Shown: piece after piece, positions 43,401 to 51,237 of the stretch
Position numbering within the stretch: position 1 is the stretch's first letter
Layout: every line of letters begins with the position of its first letter
Source of the DNA: Luteolibacter sp. Y139
GTDB taxonomy: Bacteria > Verrucomicrobiota > Verrucomicrobiia > Verrucomicrobiales > Akkermansiaceae
Length of the DNA stretch: 64,000 nucleotides
Assembly (NCBI RefSeq): GCF_038066715.1
Contig: NZ_JBBUKT010000009.1
Span: 186,001 to 250,000 of the forward strand
Direction of reading: 5' to 3'
The notes under the pieces: model-generated
What the model saw: only the letters and a program-made list of their open reading frames with translations
What the model was told of the DNA's origin: nothing
The model's database searches: none
Translations under genes and position numbers: made by a program

Positions 43401-46400
43401 GCGGCTGGAAGTCGATGGCCCAGCGGTTCCAGAAACTCGTGGACCGTCAGCATACCGGAGGCGGTGCCCACGGCCACGCGGCTGCCGGAAGTCGCCACGG
43501 ATTCGATCTGGGATTCAGCCCGGATCGGCGTGCGAGCCGCATTGAGCGTGCTGCTTTCCAGCAGCGAGCCGGTGATCCGCAGCGGCGGCGCGGTCTTGTC
43601 GGGTTCGGCGAAGATTTTCTGCCAGAAAGGCGACTCCCAATTCGCCCACGGGAAGCGTTCCGCGAGGGCGGTGGGGGAGGCCCAGGTGTCTTCCGCCTTC
43701 AGGTAGCGGGAGCTGCTTTCGAGCTGCCCGTTTTCCTCGCGGAACTCGATGACTTCCAGATGGGATTCGTCGCGATTTTCCTGAGGGATGGCCGCAAGCA
43801 GCAGGCCGCCATCGGGGCTGAACACCGCGAAATCGAAGGGCGACTCGACCTTTGCATGGCGTGATTCGGCGTTCGGCTGGATGGGCACTTCGAGGAGGGC
43901 TCCATCCGCGGCGATTGCCCGCAGCCGGGTACCGTCGAGCTGGGCGGCGACGGGCGCGGCGGCGGTGGGCAGCAGCGGTTCGGACTCCCGCACGGTCTGG
44001 CCGCTGTTGGCAGCGATGATGCGCCAGACGTAGCTCGAGGCGGCAGGACTGCCGGGAGCCGGGTTGGCCGGATACGCGAGCAACGCCCCATTGGTCGACC
44101 ACGCGAGGCACGTGGCAGGGATCGTGCGAGCTCTGGTGACCGGCAGGCGTGCGATCACCTTCATCGTCTCCGCGTCACAGAGGAAGGCGTCTTCGAGGAA
44201 CTTGTAGGCGCGCTGGATGATCAGGTGCTTGCCGCCGGGTGCGACCGAGAGGGTCAGGGTTATCTCGCCCCAATGCGGGGCCAGCATCGAGGAGACCGAG
44301 AGTTTTGTCAGGTCCCAGCGCAGCGTGGTATTGAATCCCTCGCCGCTGGAGCTGGAGTCGGTGGCGGCGAAGAGCGTGTCGCGGTCGTTGCCGAAGGACA
44401 GCATGCGTACCGGCAGCGGATGCTTGATCGCGAGCTCGGGGAAATTCCACGCGGTGTGACGCAGGGTTTCTAACAGGAGTGCCTGGGCATCGAGGTTCTT
44501 CGGATCGCTTTCCAGCGAGGCGAGCAGGAAAGGCAGCGCTTCATCCGGAGAACCGGAGGCGACACGGGAGGCTCCCGAGTCGAAGTCGGCGGCGGCGAGC
44601 GAGCGCTTGGTTGCGGCCGTGGCGGTCTTGGCCTTGCCCTCGGCGATCTCGGCATCGTGCTGCTTGTTGCGGGCGATCACACCGAGGACACCGGCGGCCA
44701 CGGCAAGCACGGCGAAGACGGCGGTGGCTCCTTGGAAGAGCCGCAGTTTCCGCCGGGCGCGCAGGCGCGAAAGCCGGACGAGCTCGTTTTCGTCCGAACT
44801 CAAGCGGAAGACGCCGCTGACGGCGACGCGCTCGGCTTCGGCGAGGCGGCCTTCTGTTAGGAAGAAGCGCGGGGAGCGATTGCCATCGGTCCACAGCCGG
44901 GTGGCGTCTTCCAGCCGCCGGCGGGCGAGCAGGAGGTCGCGGTGGTCCTCGATCCACTGCTTGAGCACCGGCCAGTGCGTGATCAGCGCCTCATGCGCGA
45001 GCGTGACCGTGGCGGTGTCGTGCTCGCTGCCGGTGACCAGCAGCTTGGCCTCGATGAAGGCATTGAGGAACGCGGGCGCGCCGGGATGAACTTCGCGGAG
45101 TTCCGCGAGCTTGGCGCGGCGGCGAGTGGCCGGCCCTTCGTTGGCGGCATCAAGCGTGACGAGTTCGCCGAAGATCTGCTTGGCAGCTTCGCGGCGGGTC
45201 TCAGCCGGCAGGGCGTCGTAGGTTTCCTGGGCACGACGGGCGATGGCTCCGGCGAGACCGCCGAGTTCATCATAGGCAGCCCACGCCAGTACATTCTCGC
45301 GGCGTCGCTGATAGAGCTCCTCCAAGGTGAACTCTAACAGAGGCAGCGCATCATGGGCATCCGCGGCGTCCTGATAGATCTGTTCGGAAAGATCGCGGCC
45401 GTTTTCCGGATGCCGCTCGAACTGCAATCCCGCGGCGAGTGCCGGGTAGCGGATGATCTGGTGCAGCTCCGGCAGGTCAGGCGGGCTGAGGATGTAGCCG
45501 CCACCGTGGCGCACGAGCTGGAACAGGTCGCGATGCTCCGGCACGCGCGGGAAGAACTCGCTGCGCATCGTGGCCACCACCCAGACGCGGCGCGACATCG
45601 CGAGGGCGGCGAGCACATGGAAATACGCGTCGCGCATCTCCGTCGTCACGTCGCTGGCGGTGAAGATTTCCTCAAGCTGGTCGATGAGGATCAGCAGGTG
45701 GGCCGGCTTGCCCGCCCGAACGCGATCCAGTCCTGCGACGATGGCGGCAACGGCGAAGATCAGGTCCTCCGGCTTGGCGAACATGCGCGCCAGCCGCGCC
45801 GAGTCCCACACTGGTTCGGCCGCTTTCGCGACCGGCTGCGGCTGCTTGCCCCGGCGGTTCTTCTTTGAAGCAGGGGCGGGCGGAGGAGTCGCTCCCTTCC
45901 CGGAAGAATCACGCAGCTTCCCGAGATCCGGCACGGCCTCGACGATGGCGCGGGCCAGGGTTTCGAGCGGCGGAGAATCGCCTTCCACAGGCAGCATGCA
46001 GGTGCCGCACCACTCGCCAACCTCTGGCAAGTAGCCATCGGCGGTAAGGCGTGGTGCGAGGCCGGCGCGCATCAGCGAGGACTTGCCGTAGCCCGAGCCG
46101 CCATAGATCAGCAGGAAGGCATGGCCCGCGGCGTGGTTCTCCTTCAGCTTCGCCAAGGCCTCGGCGATCGGACGATTGCGGCCGAAGAACAGTGGCGCGT
46201 CTTCAAAGTCGAAGGTGCCCAGTCCCTTGAACGGCGAGCCCTCCAAAGGCAGCGGCCGCACCGCATCCTCCGAAAGCCCGCTTTGCAGCCGGATGTGGCG
46301 CAGCAGCAGCTTCTCCAGGTGCTGCTCGAACAGCGCCATGAACTCGTCCACCGACTCATACGGCGAGAAGGCACGGCGGATGGTCTTGTCCTTGTTGAAG

Positions 46401-46861
46401 AAGAACCGCTCGCAAAAGGCATCCAGCTTCTTCTTCTGCTCCTTCTTCGCGCCCTCGTCCCCACCACCCGGCGGCTCGCTCATCCGGCGATAGACCAGGA
46501 TGTCCGGCTTGGCCTTGGCGTCCTTTTTCGCCGCGCGTTCCTCGAAGGCGTCGGTGGCTTCCTCCAGCTCCCACTCGGTGCCGGAGTCGAAGCGCGTGCC
46601 GTCCTTGCGGTTGAATTGCGAGGGCAGAGGCGAGCCGAGGCGGGACCACAGGATGCAGACGAACAGGTCGCAATCCGACGGGCGGATCAGCTCCTCATTG
46701 AAATGCGCGGTCGCCCGCAGCGGCTCCTTTTCCCACAGCACCGGCTCCAGCCGGATGAAGTTCCAGTAGCGCGCCTGCAATCGCTCCACGATTCTCCCCA
46801 CGGCTTGGCGTTCGTCGCGAACGTCGCCGGGGGAACTGACAAAGAGCGTGAGGGTCTGCAT
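40439..46861 (-). CDS. giant DUF4062 - STAND NTPase - membrane helix - beta-propeller - helical repeat protein
   Basis: The 2140-residue protein has a DUF4062-like N-terminal domain (about 1-150; FVSSPGDVRDERQAV, CDLFVCILWSRLGSP), a TIR-like fold used in prokaryotic conflict proteins. An nSTAND1-type NTPase follows (about 205-690), with Walker A GGSGYGKSS near 255, Walker B LLILIDQLEEIF near 390 and a TMRSEFF sensor near 430. One membrane helix lies at about 706-728. A WD40/propeller-like region follows (about 790-1250), then an 850-residue helical repeat region and a Lys/Pro/Glu-rich tail (about 2110-2140). The design fits a large ATP-dependent switch with sensor repeats. The trigger and output are unknown. 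It stands alone, 120 bp from the next gene. Confidence 0.8.
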   Translation of the reverse strand: MQTLTLFVSSPGDVRDERQAVGRIVERLQARYWNFIRLEPVLWEKEPLRATAHFNEELIRPSDCDLFVCILWSRLGSPLPSQFNRKDGTRFDSGTEWELEEATDAFEERAAKKDAKAKPDILVYRRMSEPPGGGDEGAKKEQKKKLDAFCERFFFNKDKTIRRAFSPYESVDEFMALFEQHLEKLLLRHIRLQSGLSEDAVRPLPLEGSPFKGLGTFDFEDAPLFFGRNRPIAEALAKLKENHAAGHAFLLIYGGSGYGKSSLMRAGLAPRLTADGYLPEVGEWCGTCMLPVEGDSPPLETLARAIVEAVPDLGKLRDSSGKGATPPPAPASKKNRRGKQPQPVAKAAEPVWDSARLARMFAKPEDLIFAVAAIVAGLDRVRAGKPAHLLILIDQLEEIFTASDVTTEMRDAYFHVLAALAMSRRVWVVATMRSEFFPRVPEHRDLFQLVRHGGGYILSPPDLPELHQIIRYPALAAGLQFERHPENGRDLSEQIYQDAADAHDALPLLEFTLEELYQRRRENVLAWAAYDELGGLAGAIARRAQETYDALPAETRREAAKQIFGELVTLDAANEGPATRRRAKLAELREVHPGAPAFLNAFIEAKLLVTGSEHDTATVTLAHEALITHWPVLKQWIEDHRDLLLARRRLEDATRLWTDGNRSPRFFLTEGRLAEAERVAVSGVFRLSSDENELVRLSRLRARRKLRLFQGATAVFAVLAVAAGVLGVIARNKQHDAEIAEGKAKTATAATKRSLAAADFDSGASRVASGSPDEALPFLLASLESDPKNLDAQALLLETLRHTAWNFPELAIKHPLPVRMLSFGNDRDTLFAATDSSSSGEGFNTTLRWDLTKLSVSSMLAPHWGEITLTLSVAPGGKHLIIQRAYKFLEDAFLCDAETMKVIARLPVTRARTIPATCLAWSTNGALLAYPANPAPGSPAASSYVWRIIAANSGQTVRESEPLLPTAAAPVAAQLDGTRLRAIAADGALLEVPIQPNAESRHAKVESPFDFAVFSPDGGLLLAAIPQENRDESHLEVIEFREENGQLESSSRYLKAEDTWASPTALAERFPWANWESPFWQKIFAEPDKTAPPLRITGSLLESSTLNAARTPIRAESQIESVATSGSRVAVGTASGMLTVHEFLEPLGHRLPAAKETPEKESEGGWRTVSENRLSALQSRGRDWRLKAKDGDHITPLETYSGWMQTCDVAVPADNAFVVQAGYSAGSGGYSYSGMVVSDATTGEILTDLEPVSEIGSVSFLGDRHRVAALGSMEVTIADVEKSGFHHVATLPVVAAHALHYIAGRELLAVATADSVRVFDARDFSPVFTLPIAQGATLEGSNWVDGTPVSTWADDPAREWLAYRAGRQLDVWSLSSGRRLVSGLVLPSENVTPGFAEKDGIAGLSFTGAIEAFVPLARTGGLDDSQLATLRELSECLAGMRFADGSRALAAIPAETRHERVQSIDASTAESLLPGAKDLIARLATLAPRSSAPAAWVPVWDRLTLGSDENQRIARWASDLGTDHPWFGGFIHGLIGKSDEQFFTWLRAEPTTDQEKDTEGPLPQDDDIGHLHRIAGDPAETAELKQAAWLVLRTANAGAALTEKATREDFPDLDFEALAKLEPTALEALRKELDEGEQSNWRIKLIDELGKRPAAVALLDARIAATLAAWEAAPTPSSAIDHAEALAFRGEVAKAAEFLTGKIPDDTVFTLPQAHFLIASRLATTCQAAVEKSLDALDSSWLHAAWVDSPAGGPLASRVERTMTAVDGQGRAAIAALHAALHANDPASIAIALRLAKDLPLAIRDYAGARVLWAEGKKAEVFALWPGELPDFGELEEASDWGGWEAVMSWQETNAFVDELEQMAATLKAAPEASIEDLRALGEKLLAKETTATFGAKRVRDALVTCALGLADDAKSSELITKMVDRARLAGASHQDCLRIEARSFMAQGQFTAAYGRWLQLIDNDKSEISSNDYLYAARCVLEDMQDAAALELLNRGKDRFPTDAGFALDASWLLLTTSHPEDAGVMLEHGFKIPFPDEQKQTATAMLLCAAEQTGRADRADEAFKELLTLSPEWGEVKSLNTLDWPDLLKQTLIAVAKRNGAVETAEPEKTEPEKAVPEKPAPKKGAPEKAKPKKAKSK

Positions 46862-46981
46862 CCCGCGACGAGTTAAAACCGCCGCGGCCCGGATTTCTAA
46901 CCGGGAAATTCAGAAATGATTCCACTTCCCCGAATCTGGGGTGATTTGCACGGCGTCCGGCGATTTGGCGCTCTTTTGACG

Positions 46982-47899
46982 CTACTTCACCGCTTCGGGC
47001 ACCACGCTGGTCTTATCGGCGTCCGGGAAGTTCTTGGGCCGCGGGATTGTGACCTTGTCGGTGGCGACCCATTCCACGGAGCGCTGGAGCACGGTGCGGA
47101 AGCCGGTGCAGTCGTAGGTGGTGGGGTATTTGTCGTTGGTTCCCAAATGACCGGGGACCAGGGTGATGACCTTTCCCTTGCCGTAGGGGATCCACCAGAC
47201 CATCGGCTCATGGACACCGGTGCCGCCGCTTTCCTTGGAGGAAAAGGCAGTCGCCAGGATGTGCACGTCTTTGGCCGGGCCGCGCTGGGCGTGATAGAGT
47301 TCGTCACTGACGTGCATCCAGACCTTCGGGAGATCCTTGAAGATGGGATTCTGATCGTCGCGGGTGGTGATGGCGTAGGGGTGCCCCGCGCCGTGGCCGC
47401 CGCCGGGCCCTTCGCCTTTCGGCTGGCGGACGAGTTGCTCTTTCTCGTCGAGATAGAGACGGTCGCCTCCGTCGGGTCCGCGCCAAAGGAGGCCGGTCAT
47501 TTCTTCGAATTCCGACCAGCCGCCGAAGGCATTGTTCGCCGCATGGACGAGCACCACGTGCCCGCCGCCGCTCACATAGCTGACGAAGTCCCGCTTCACG
47601 GGATCAGGCCACATCTTGCCATTGTAGTCGCTCAGGACCACGTCGTAGTTCTTGAACTGCGGCGCCCAATCATTCCAAGCGTCGTCTGGAGAGTCCTTGG
47701 ACGGACTGGTGCTCACGCTGACATCGAAGCGGTCGGTTTCTTCCAGCAGGCGTTCGATGATCGGCGTGCTGCGAACCCAGTCATGGTTGTTCTGCCCGGT
47801 GACGATCAGGACAGTGAGGTGTTTGCCAGCGGCGAAGACGGTGCCGGAGCAAGCGAGCGAGACAACGGACGCGGTGACGATGGATTTAAAGATGCTCAT
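46982..47899 (-). CDS. ThuA-domain protein, secreted
   Basis: ATG at 47899 (MSIFKSIVTASVVSLACSG) gives 305 residues with a signal peptide and one ThuA domain (PF06283-like, class I glutamine-amidotransferase fold). Visible are VLIVTGQNNHDWVRSTPII, YDVVLSDYNG, GGGHVVLVHAANNAFGGW and KVITLVPGHLG. ThuA proteins belong to trehalose and other sugar catabolic loci of Planctomycetes and Verrucomicrobia, with no confirmed reaction. It follows the PVC-type cytochrome gene by 4 nt, so they form an operon. Confidence 0.85.
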   Translation of the reverse strand: MSIFKSIVTASVVSLACSGTVFAAGKHLTVLIVTGQNNHDWVRSTPIIERLLEETDRFDVSVSTSPSKDSPDDAWNDWAPQFKNYDVVLSDYNGKMWPDPVKRDFVSYVSGGGHVVLVHAANNAFGGWSEFEEMTGLLWRGPDGGDRLYLDEKEQLVRQPKGEGPGGGHGAGHPYAITTRDDQNPIFKDLPKVWMHVSDELYHAQRGPAKDVHILATAFSSKESGGTGVHEPMVWWIPYGKGKVITLVPGHLGTNDKYPTTYDCTGFRTVLQRSVEWVATDKVTIPRPKNFPDADKTSVVPEAVK

Positions 47900-47903
47900 G
47901 GAA

Positions 47904-50468
47904 TTATTTCTTCGGATCGGCGAGCACGCGGAGTTCATGGATCGACCAGAAATTGCCCGGAGCACTTCCAAGCTGCGTGATCCTGATAAATTTCTTGGGA
48001 GTGCCATCTAGCGAGATCTCGGTGATCGCGTTCTTGCTGTCACCCTTCGCGACCGGTTGGCTCCACTCCTGTCCATCCTTCGACACAGTGACTTCATAAC
48101 CCCGCGGGTAGTCATTGGCGGAGCCGCTGGTATCCAGCACCAGTCCGATGACCGGGGTCTCCGCATCAAGCTCGATCTGGAACCACATGCCGGGCTCCAT
48201 GAATTTGTTCGTCGTATAGCGGGACTCGGCGCTGCCATCGATGGCCCGGTTTGCTTCGCCTCCATTGTGGCTGGCCGTGACCTTCAGCTTGTTGCTCGGG
48301 ATGACCTGCGGGAGCTGGGCGTGGAGTTCCTGATAGGTCCACGGTGAGCTGCGGCTCTCGGTATCCTTGCGGGCTTGGGCAACATCGGATGGACTCACGA
48401 AGGTGCCGTGGTTCCCGAAGTTGTTGCGGACGTAGCTCAGCACGGAGGCGATCCACTCGTCGTCATTGCTCGCCATCGAAATCATCAGGCCTTCGTACTT
48501 CTTGTTGTCGATGTCGCCCTGCAACCCCTTCAAGAGCACGTAGATGCCGCCCTTCGGGTTGATGTTGATCGTCTTCGATCCTCCCAGAGGCGGGGCGAGC
48601 ATGTGGCCCTTCATGCCGGCGATTTCGAGTCCCAGTCCATTCTGGCCATGGCAACTCGCGCAGAGGGTGGAGTAGATTTCTTCTCCCTTCTTCAAGACGA
48701 CACGCTCCTTGTCCGAATACTCGGTAAGCTTCTGTCCCGGCGGAAGCATGAGGGTGGCCCCGATTTCCTTGACGCCCTTGGCAGTCGAGTTCAGCACCGT
48801 ATCGGAGACCAGCTTCATGTGATCCGGCCATGCCAAGTACTTCGCGGTCATGCAGGCCTGAAGCGCAACGTTTGGATCAGGATCCTTGGCCAGTTTCTCG
48901 ATGTCCTTTTGGAATGAGGCATCGCCTTTCCGGAAGAGCGTCTCACTGACGCGGATGGCACCGGCCCTGACTCCAGGGTCGGTGTCCGCCATCTTGGCGC
49001 GGACGAGTTCGGGCGTCACAGCGTCCAGTCCTTGCAAGGTCCAGAGCGCATGCAGCCTCGTCAGCGGGCTCTTGTGCTGCTTTGCCACTTTCTCTAACAG
49101 CGGCACCACCGACTTGTCCTGGCGCAGGATGAGCAAGCGCTGGGCAGTATCGCGCCACCAGCCGTTGGGGCTGGCGAGGTGGGTCGCAAGCTGGGCGGTC
49201 GGTTCGTCGAACATCCGCGGTGGCTTCACCTTCTGGGTCGAGGTGTGCACCAGCCGCCAGATGCGACCGTGGCCGATGACCTTGTCGAATTGATACTGCT
49301 CCACCACCTTGCGGAGGTAGCTCCCCGGATTCACCCATGCAGCCTCCTGGATGATGCCGCGATACATGTCGGTGATGTAGAGCGTGCCATCGGGAGCGGT
49401 GGTCATGTTGATCGGGCGGAAGCAGAGGTCCTTGGAGCGGAGGAATTCGGATTTCTGCTCCTGGTAAGGATTGCTGAGAACCTTGAGCCCGCCGTTGTTG
49501 GAAACCTTCGCGCGTCGAACAAGACGGCCCACCGGCTCACCGAAGAACACGTCGCCTAAAAGCTCCGAAGGAAGCTGGTCGCCGCGGAAGACCTCGATGC
49601 CGGCTCCCGAGCTGAAGCTTTTCAGTGTGCCTTCCGGCTCCCGCACCTTGCCCAGACCGCCTTGGAAATCCCGGACGCCCACGGCGGGGAAGAGTTCCGT
49701 GAATCCATCGGCGAACTGGTCTTGTGGATTGAACATCCCATAGACCACCGGAGCCTGGAAGCTGATCGGTCCTTTCTCGCCACCTGCGTTGACGTAGTAG
49801 AGATTGCCGAGATCATCCTGATTGAGTCCCCACTGCCCATCGTTGGCCTTGGTTTCCTCCTTCTTGATGCCATTGGGCGTCCAGCGCAGGCGGAAGCTGT
49901 TGTAGGTGGTGTAGATCCCGTTATCGATCGCCCAGACCAATCCGCTCGGCTGGTGTTCGAGATTGCCGCCGCGAGGGCCGCCTGCCCACCAGAGTTCCTT
50001 CTTGTCCGAGACGCCGTCGTCGTTGGTGTCGGTGTAGAGATAGAGGTCCAGGCTGTCGGTCTCGTTGACCACGATCTGCCCTTTGCCGAGCGGCAGGATC
50101 ATGCGGGGCAGCATGAGATTGTCGACGAAGACGGTGTGCTTGTCGTAGGTGCCGTCGCCGTTGGTATCGGTGTGCAGGGAGATCCGGCTGGCGGTTTTCC
50201 GCTGATTATTGCCATCGATGTCCTGCATGTAGGTCCGCATCTCCGCGACGAACATTCTCCCGTTTCCATCGAAGGCGGTCACTACCGGGTCGGTGATCTC
50301 CGGTTCGCTGAGGACCAACTCCATCCGGTAGCCCGGCGGCAGCTCGAAGCTCTTCGCTGCCTGCTGCGGCGTCTGCGCTTGGACCGCAGGCATCGGCGGA
50401 AATTTGTCGGCCTGCGCGTGCGCCGCGGTGACCGAGGCCAAAGACAGCAAAAGGATGCGGGATTTCAT
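47904..50468 (-). CDS. PVC-type secreted beta-propeller / HEAT / cytochrome c protein
   Basis: The 854-residue protein starts with a signal peptide (LLLSLASVTAAHAQ). The N-terminal half is a six-bladed propeller of the type annotated as 'PVC-type heme-binding dehydrogenase' (ELPPGYRMELVLSEPEI, GLVWAIDNGIYTTYN, DMYRGIIQEAAWVNP). A HEAT-like helical part lies at about 440-560. A single-heme cytochrome c domain follows, with CASCH near 603-607. The C-terminal F5/8-type carbohydrate-binding-like domain (about 730-850) includes SHNGGEANRAIDGS. These proteins are extracellular sugar-oxidising candidates in PVC bacteria. Confidence 0.88.
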   Translation of the reverse strand: MKSRILLLSLASVTAAHAQADKFPPMPAVQAQTPQQAAKSFELPPGYRMELVLSEPEITDPVVTAFDGNGRMFVAEMRTYMQDIDGNNQRKTASRISLHTDTNGDGTYDKHTVFVDNLMLPRMILPLGKGQIVVNETDSLDLYLYTDTNDDGVSDKKELWWAGGPRGGNLEHQPSGLVWAIDNGIYTTYNSFRLRWTPNGIKKEETKANDGQWGLNQDDLGNLYYVNAGGEKGPISFQAPVVYGMFNPQDQFADGFTELFPAVGVRDFQGGLGKVREPEGTLKSFSSGAGIEVFRGDQLPSELLGDVFFGEPVGRLVRRAKVSNNGGLKVLSNPYQEQKSEFLRSKDLCFRPINMTTAPDGTLYITDMYRGIIQEAAWVNPGSYLRKVVEQYQFDKVIGHGRIWRLVHTSTQKVKPPRMFDEPTAQLATHLASPNGWWRDTAQRLLILRQDKSVVPLLEKVAKQHKSPLTRLHALWTLQGLDAVTPELVRAKMADTDPGVRAGAIRVSETLFRKGDASFQKDIEKLAKDPDPNVALQACMTAKYLAWPDHMKLVSDTVLNSTAKGVKEIGATLMLPPGQKLTEYSDKERVVLKKGEEIYSTLCASCHGQNGLGLEIAGMKGHMLAPPLGGSKTININPKGGIYVLLKGLQGDIDNKKYEGLMISMASNDDEWIASVLSYVRNNFGNHGTFVSPSDVAQARKDTESRSSPWTYQELHAQLPQVIPSNKLKVTASHNGGEANRAIDGSAESRYTTNKFMEPGMWFQIELDAETPVIGLVLDTSGSANDYPRGYEVTVSKDGQEWSQPVAKGDSKNAITEISLDGTPKKFIRITQLGSAPGNFWSIHELRVLADPKK

Positions 50469-50553
50469 CGTGTGGGTTCGATCGGGAAAAATGGGCGGCC
50501 TGAGAGGCGACTAATCCTACGAGAACCATCGGTGGAATTTTCCCAATACCGTA

Positions 50554-50570
50554 GTCCCCAAAGCGGGGAC
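50554..50570. repeat. short GC hairpin in divergent promoter region
   Basis: GTCCCC (50554-50559) pairs with GGGGAC (50565-50570) around a 5-nt loop and is preceded by GTA, so it begins GTAGTCCC like the arms of the inverted repeat at 33491-33586. It lies between the PVC-cytochrome and GNAT starts. Confidence 0.4.
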
Positions 50571-50652
50571 ATTGCCGGCAGGTGGCACTCGTGTCGTTGA
50601 CGGTTTAGGCAGTCTTCGACAGTTTGGATTCCACTTGGAGAATCTCCACCTC

Positions 50653-51162
50653 ATGACCGAAGTCGGAAAAGCAACGCTCGCGGACGGGAAGCGAATCGCC
50701 GAGATCCAGATAGCCGGGTGGAAGGAGGGCTATCGGAGAATCCTGCCGGATGATTTTCTGGACGGGTTGAATCCGGAATCCCGGGTGCCGGTGTGGGAGC
50801 GATTCATCCGGGATAAGAAAGGGGTGATGCTGGTGGCGCGATCGGGATCGGAGCTGACGGGCTTTTGCCATCTGATCTCCTCGCGGGATGAAGACGGGAA
50901 TGGGGTCGCCGAGATCGCGGCCATTTATATCGATCCAGATAGATGGAGAAGCGGATGCGGGAAATTGCTTTTCGCGGCGGCTGTTGCTTCCGCGGTGCAG
51001 CAGGGTTTCACGGCGATGACCTTGTGGGTGCTGGCCGAAAACTCACGTGGCCGCGGCTTCTACGAAGCCATGGGGATGCGCGCTGACGGGGCGGGGAAAA
51101 CCGTGGAGCGTCCGGGCTGCACTCTTCATGAAGTGCGTTACCGGATGGAGCTATCGAGATGA
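50653..51162 (+). CDS. GNAT-family N-acetyltransferase
   Basis: ATG at 50653 (MTEVGKATLADGKRIAEIQ) gives 169 residues of a single GNAT fold. The acetyl-CoA motif is WRSGCGKLLFAAA near 104-116, with VAEIAAIYIDP just before it. The likely substrate class is a small amine or a protein N-terminus, which cannot be predicted. It is transcribed divergently from the PVC-cytochrome gene. A hairpin lies between this gene and the convergent 1523-residue protein. Confidence 0.85.
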   Translation: MTEVGKATLADGKRIAEIQIAGWKEGYRRILPDDFLDGLNPESRVPVWERFIRDKKGVMLVARSGSELTGFCHLISSRDEDGNGVAEIAAIYIDPDRWRSGCGKLLFAAAVASAVQQGFTAMTLWVLAENSRGRGFYEAMGMRADGAGKTVERPGCTLHEVRYRMELSR

Positions 51163-51205
51163 CACTGCGCCGGGCCTTGGAACATGGGGCCGCCAGAACG
51201 ACTTC

Positions 51206-51228
51206 GTCCGCACTCGGAGAGTGCGGAC
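51206..51228. repeat. intergenic hairpin between convergent genes
   Basis: GTCCGCACTC (51206-51215) and GAGTGCGGAC (51219-51228) form a perfect 10-bp stem with a GGA loop, between the GNAT and sorbosone-dehydrogenase stops. No U-run follows on either strand. Confidence 0.7.
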
Positions 51229-51237
51229 CACTTTGGC

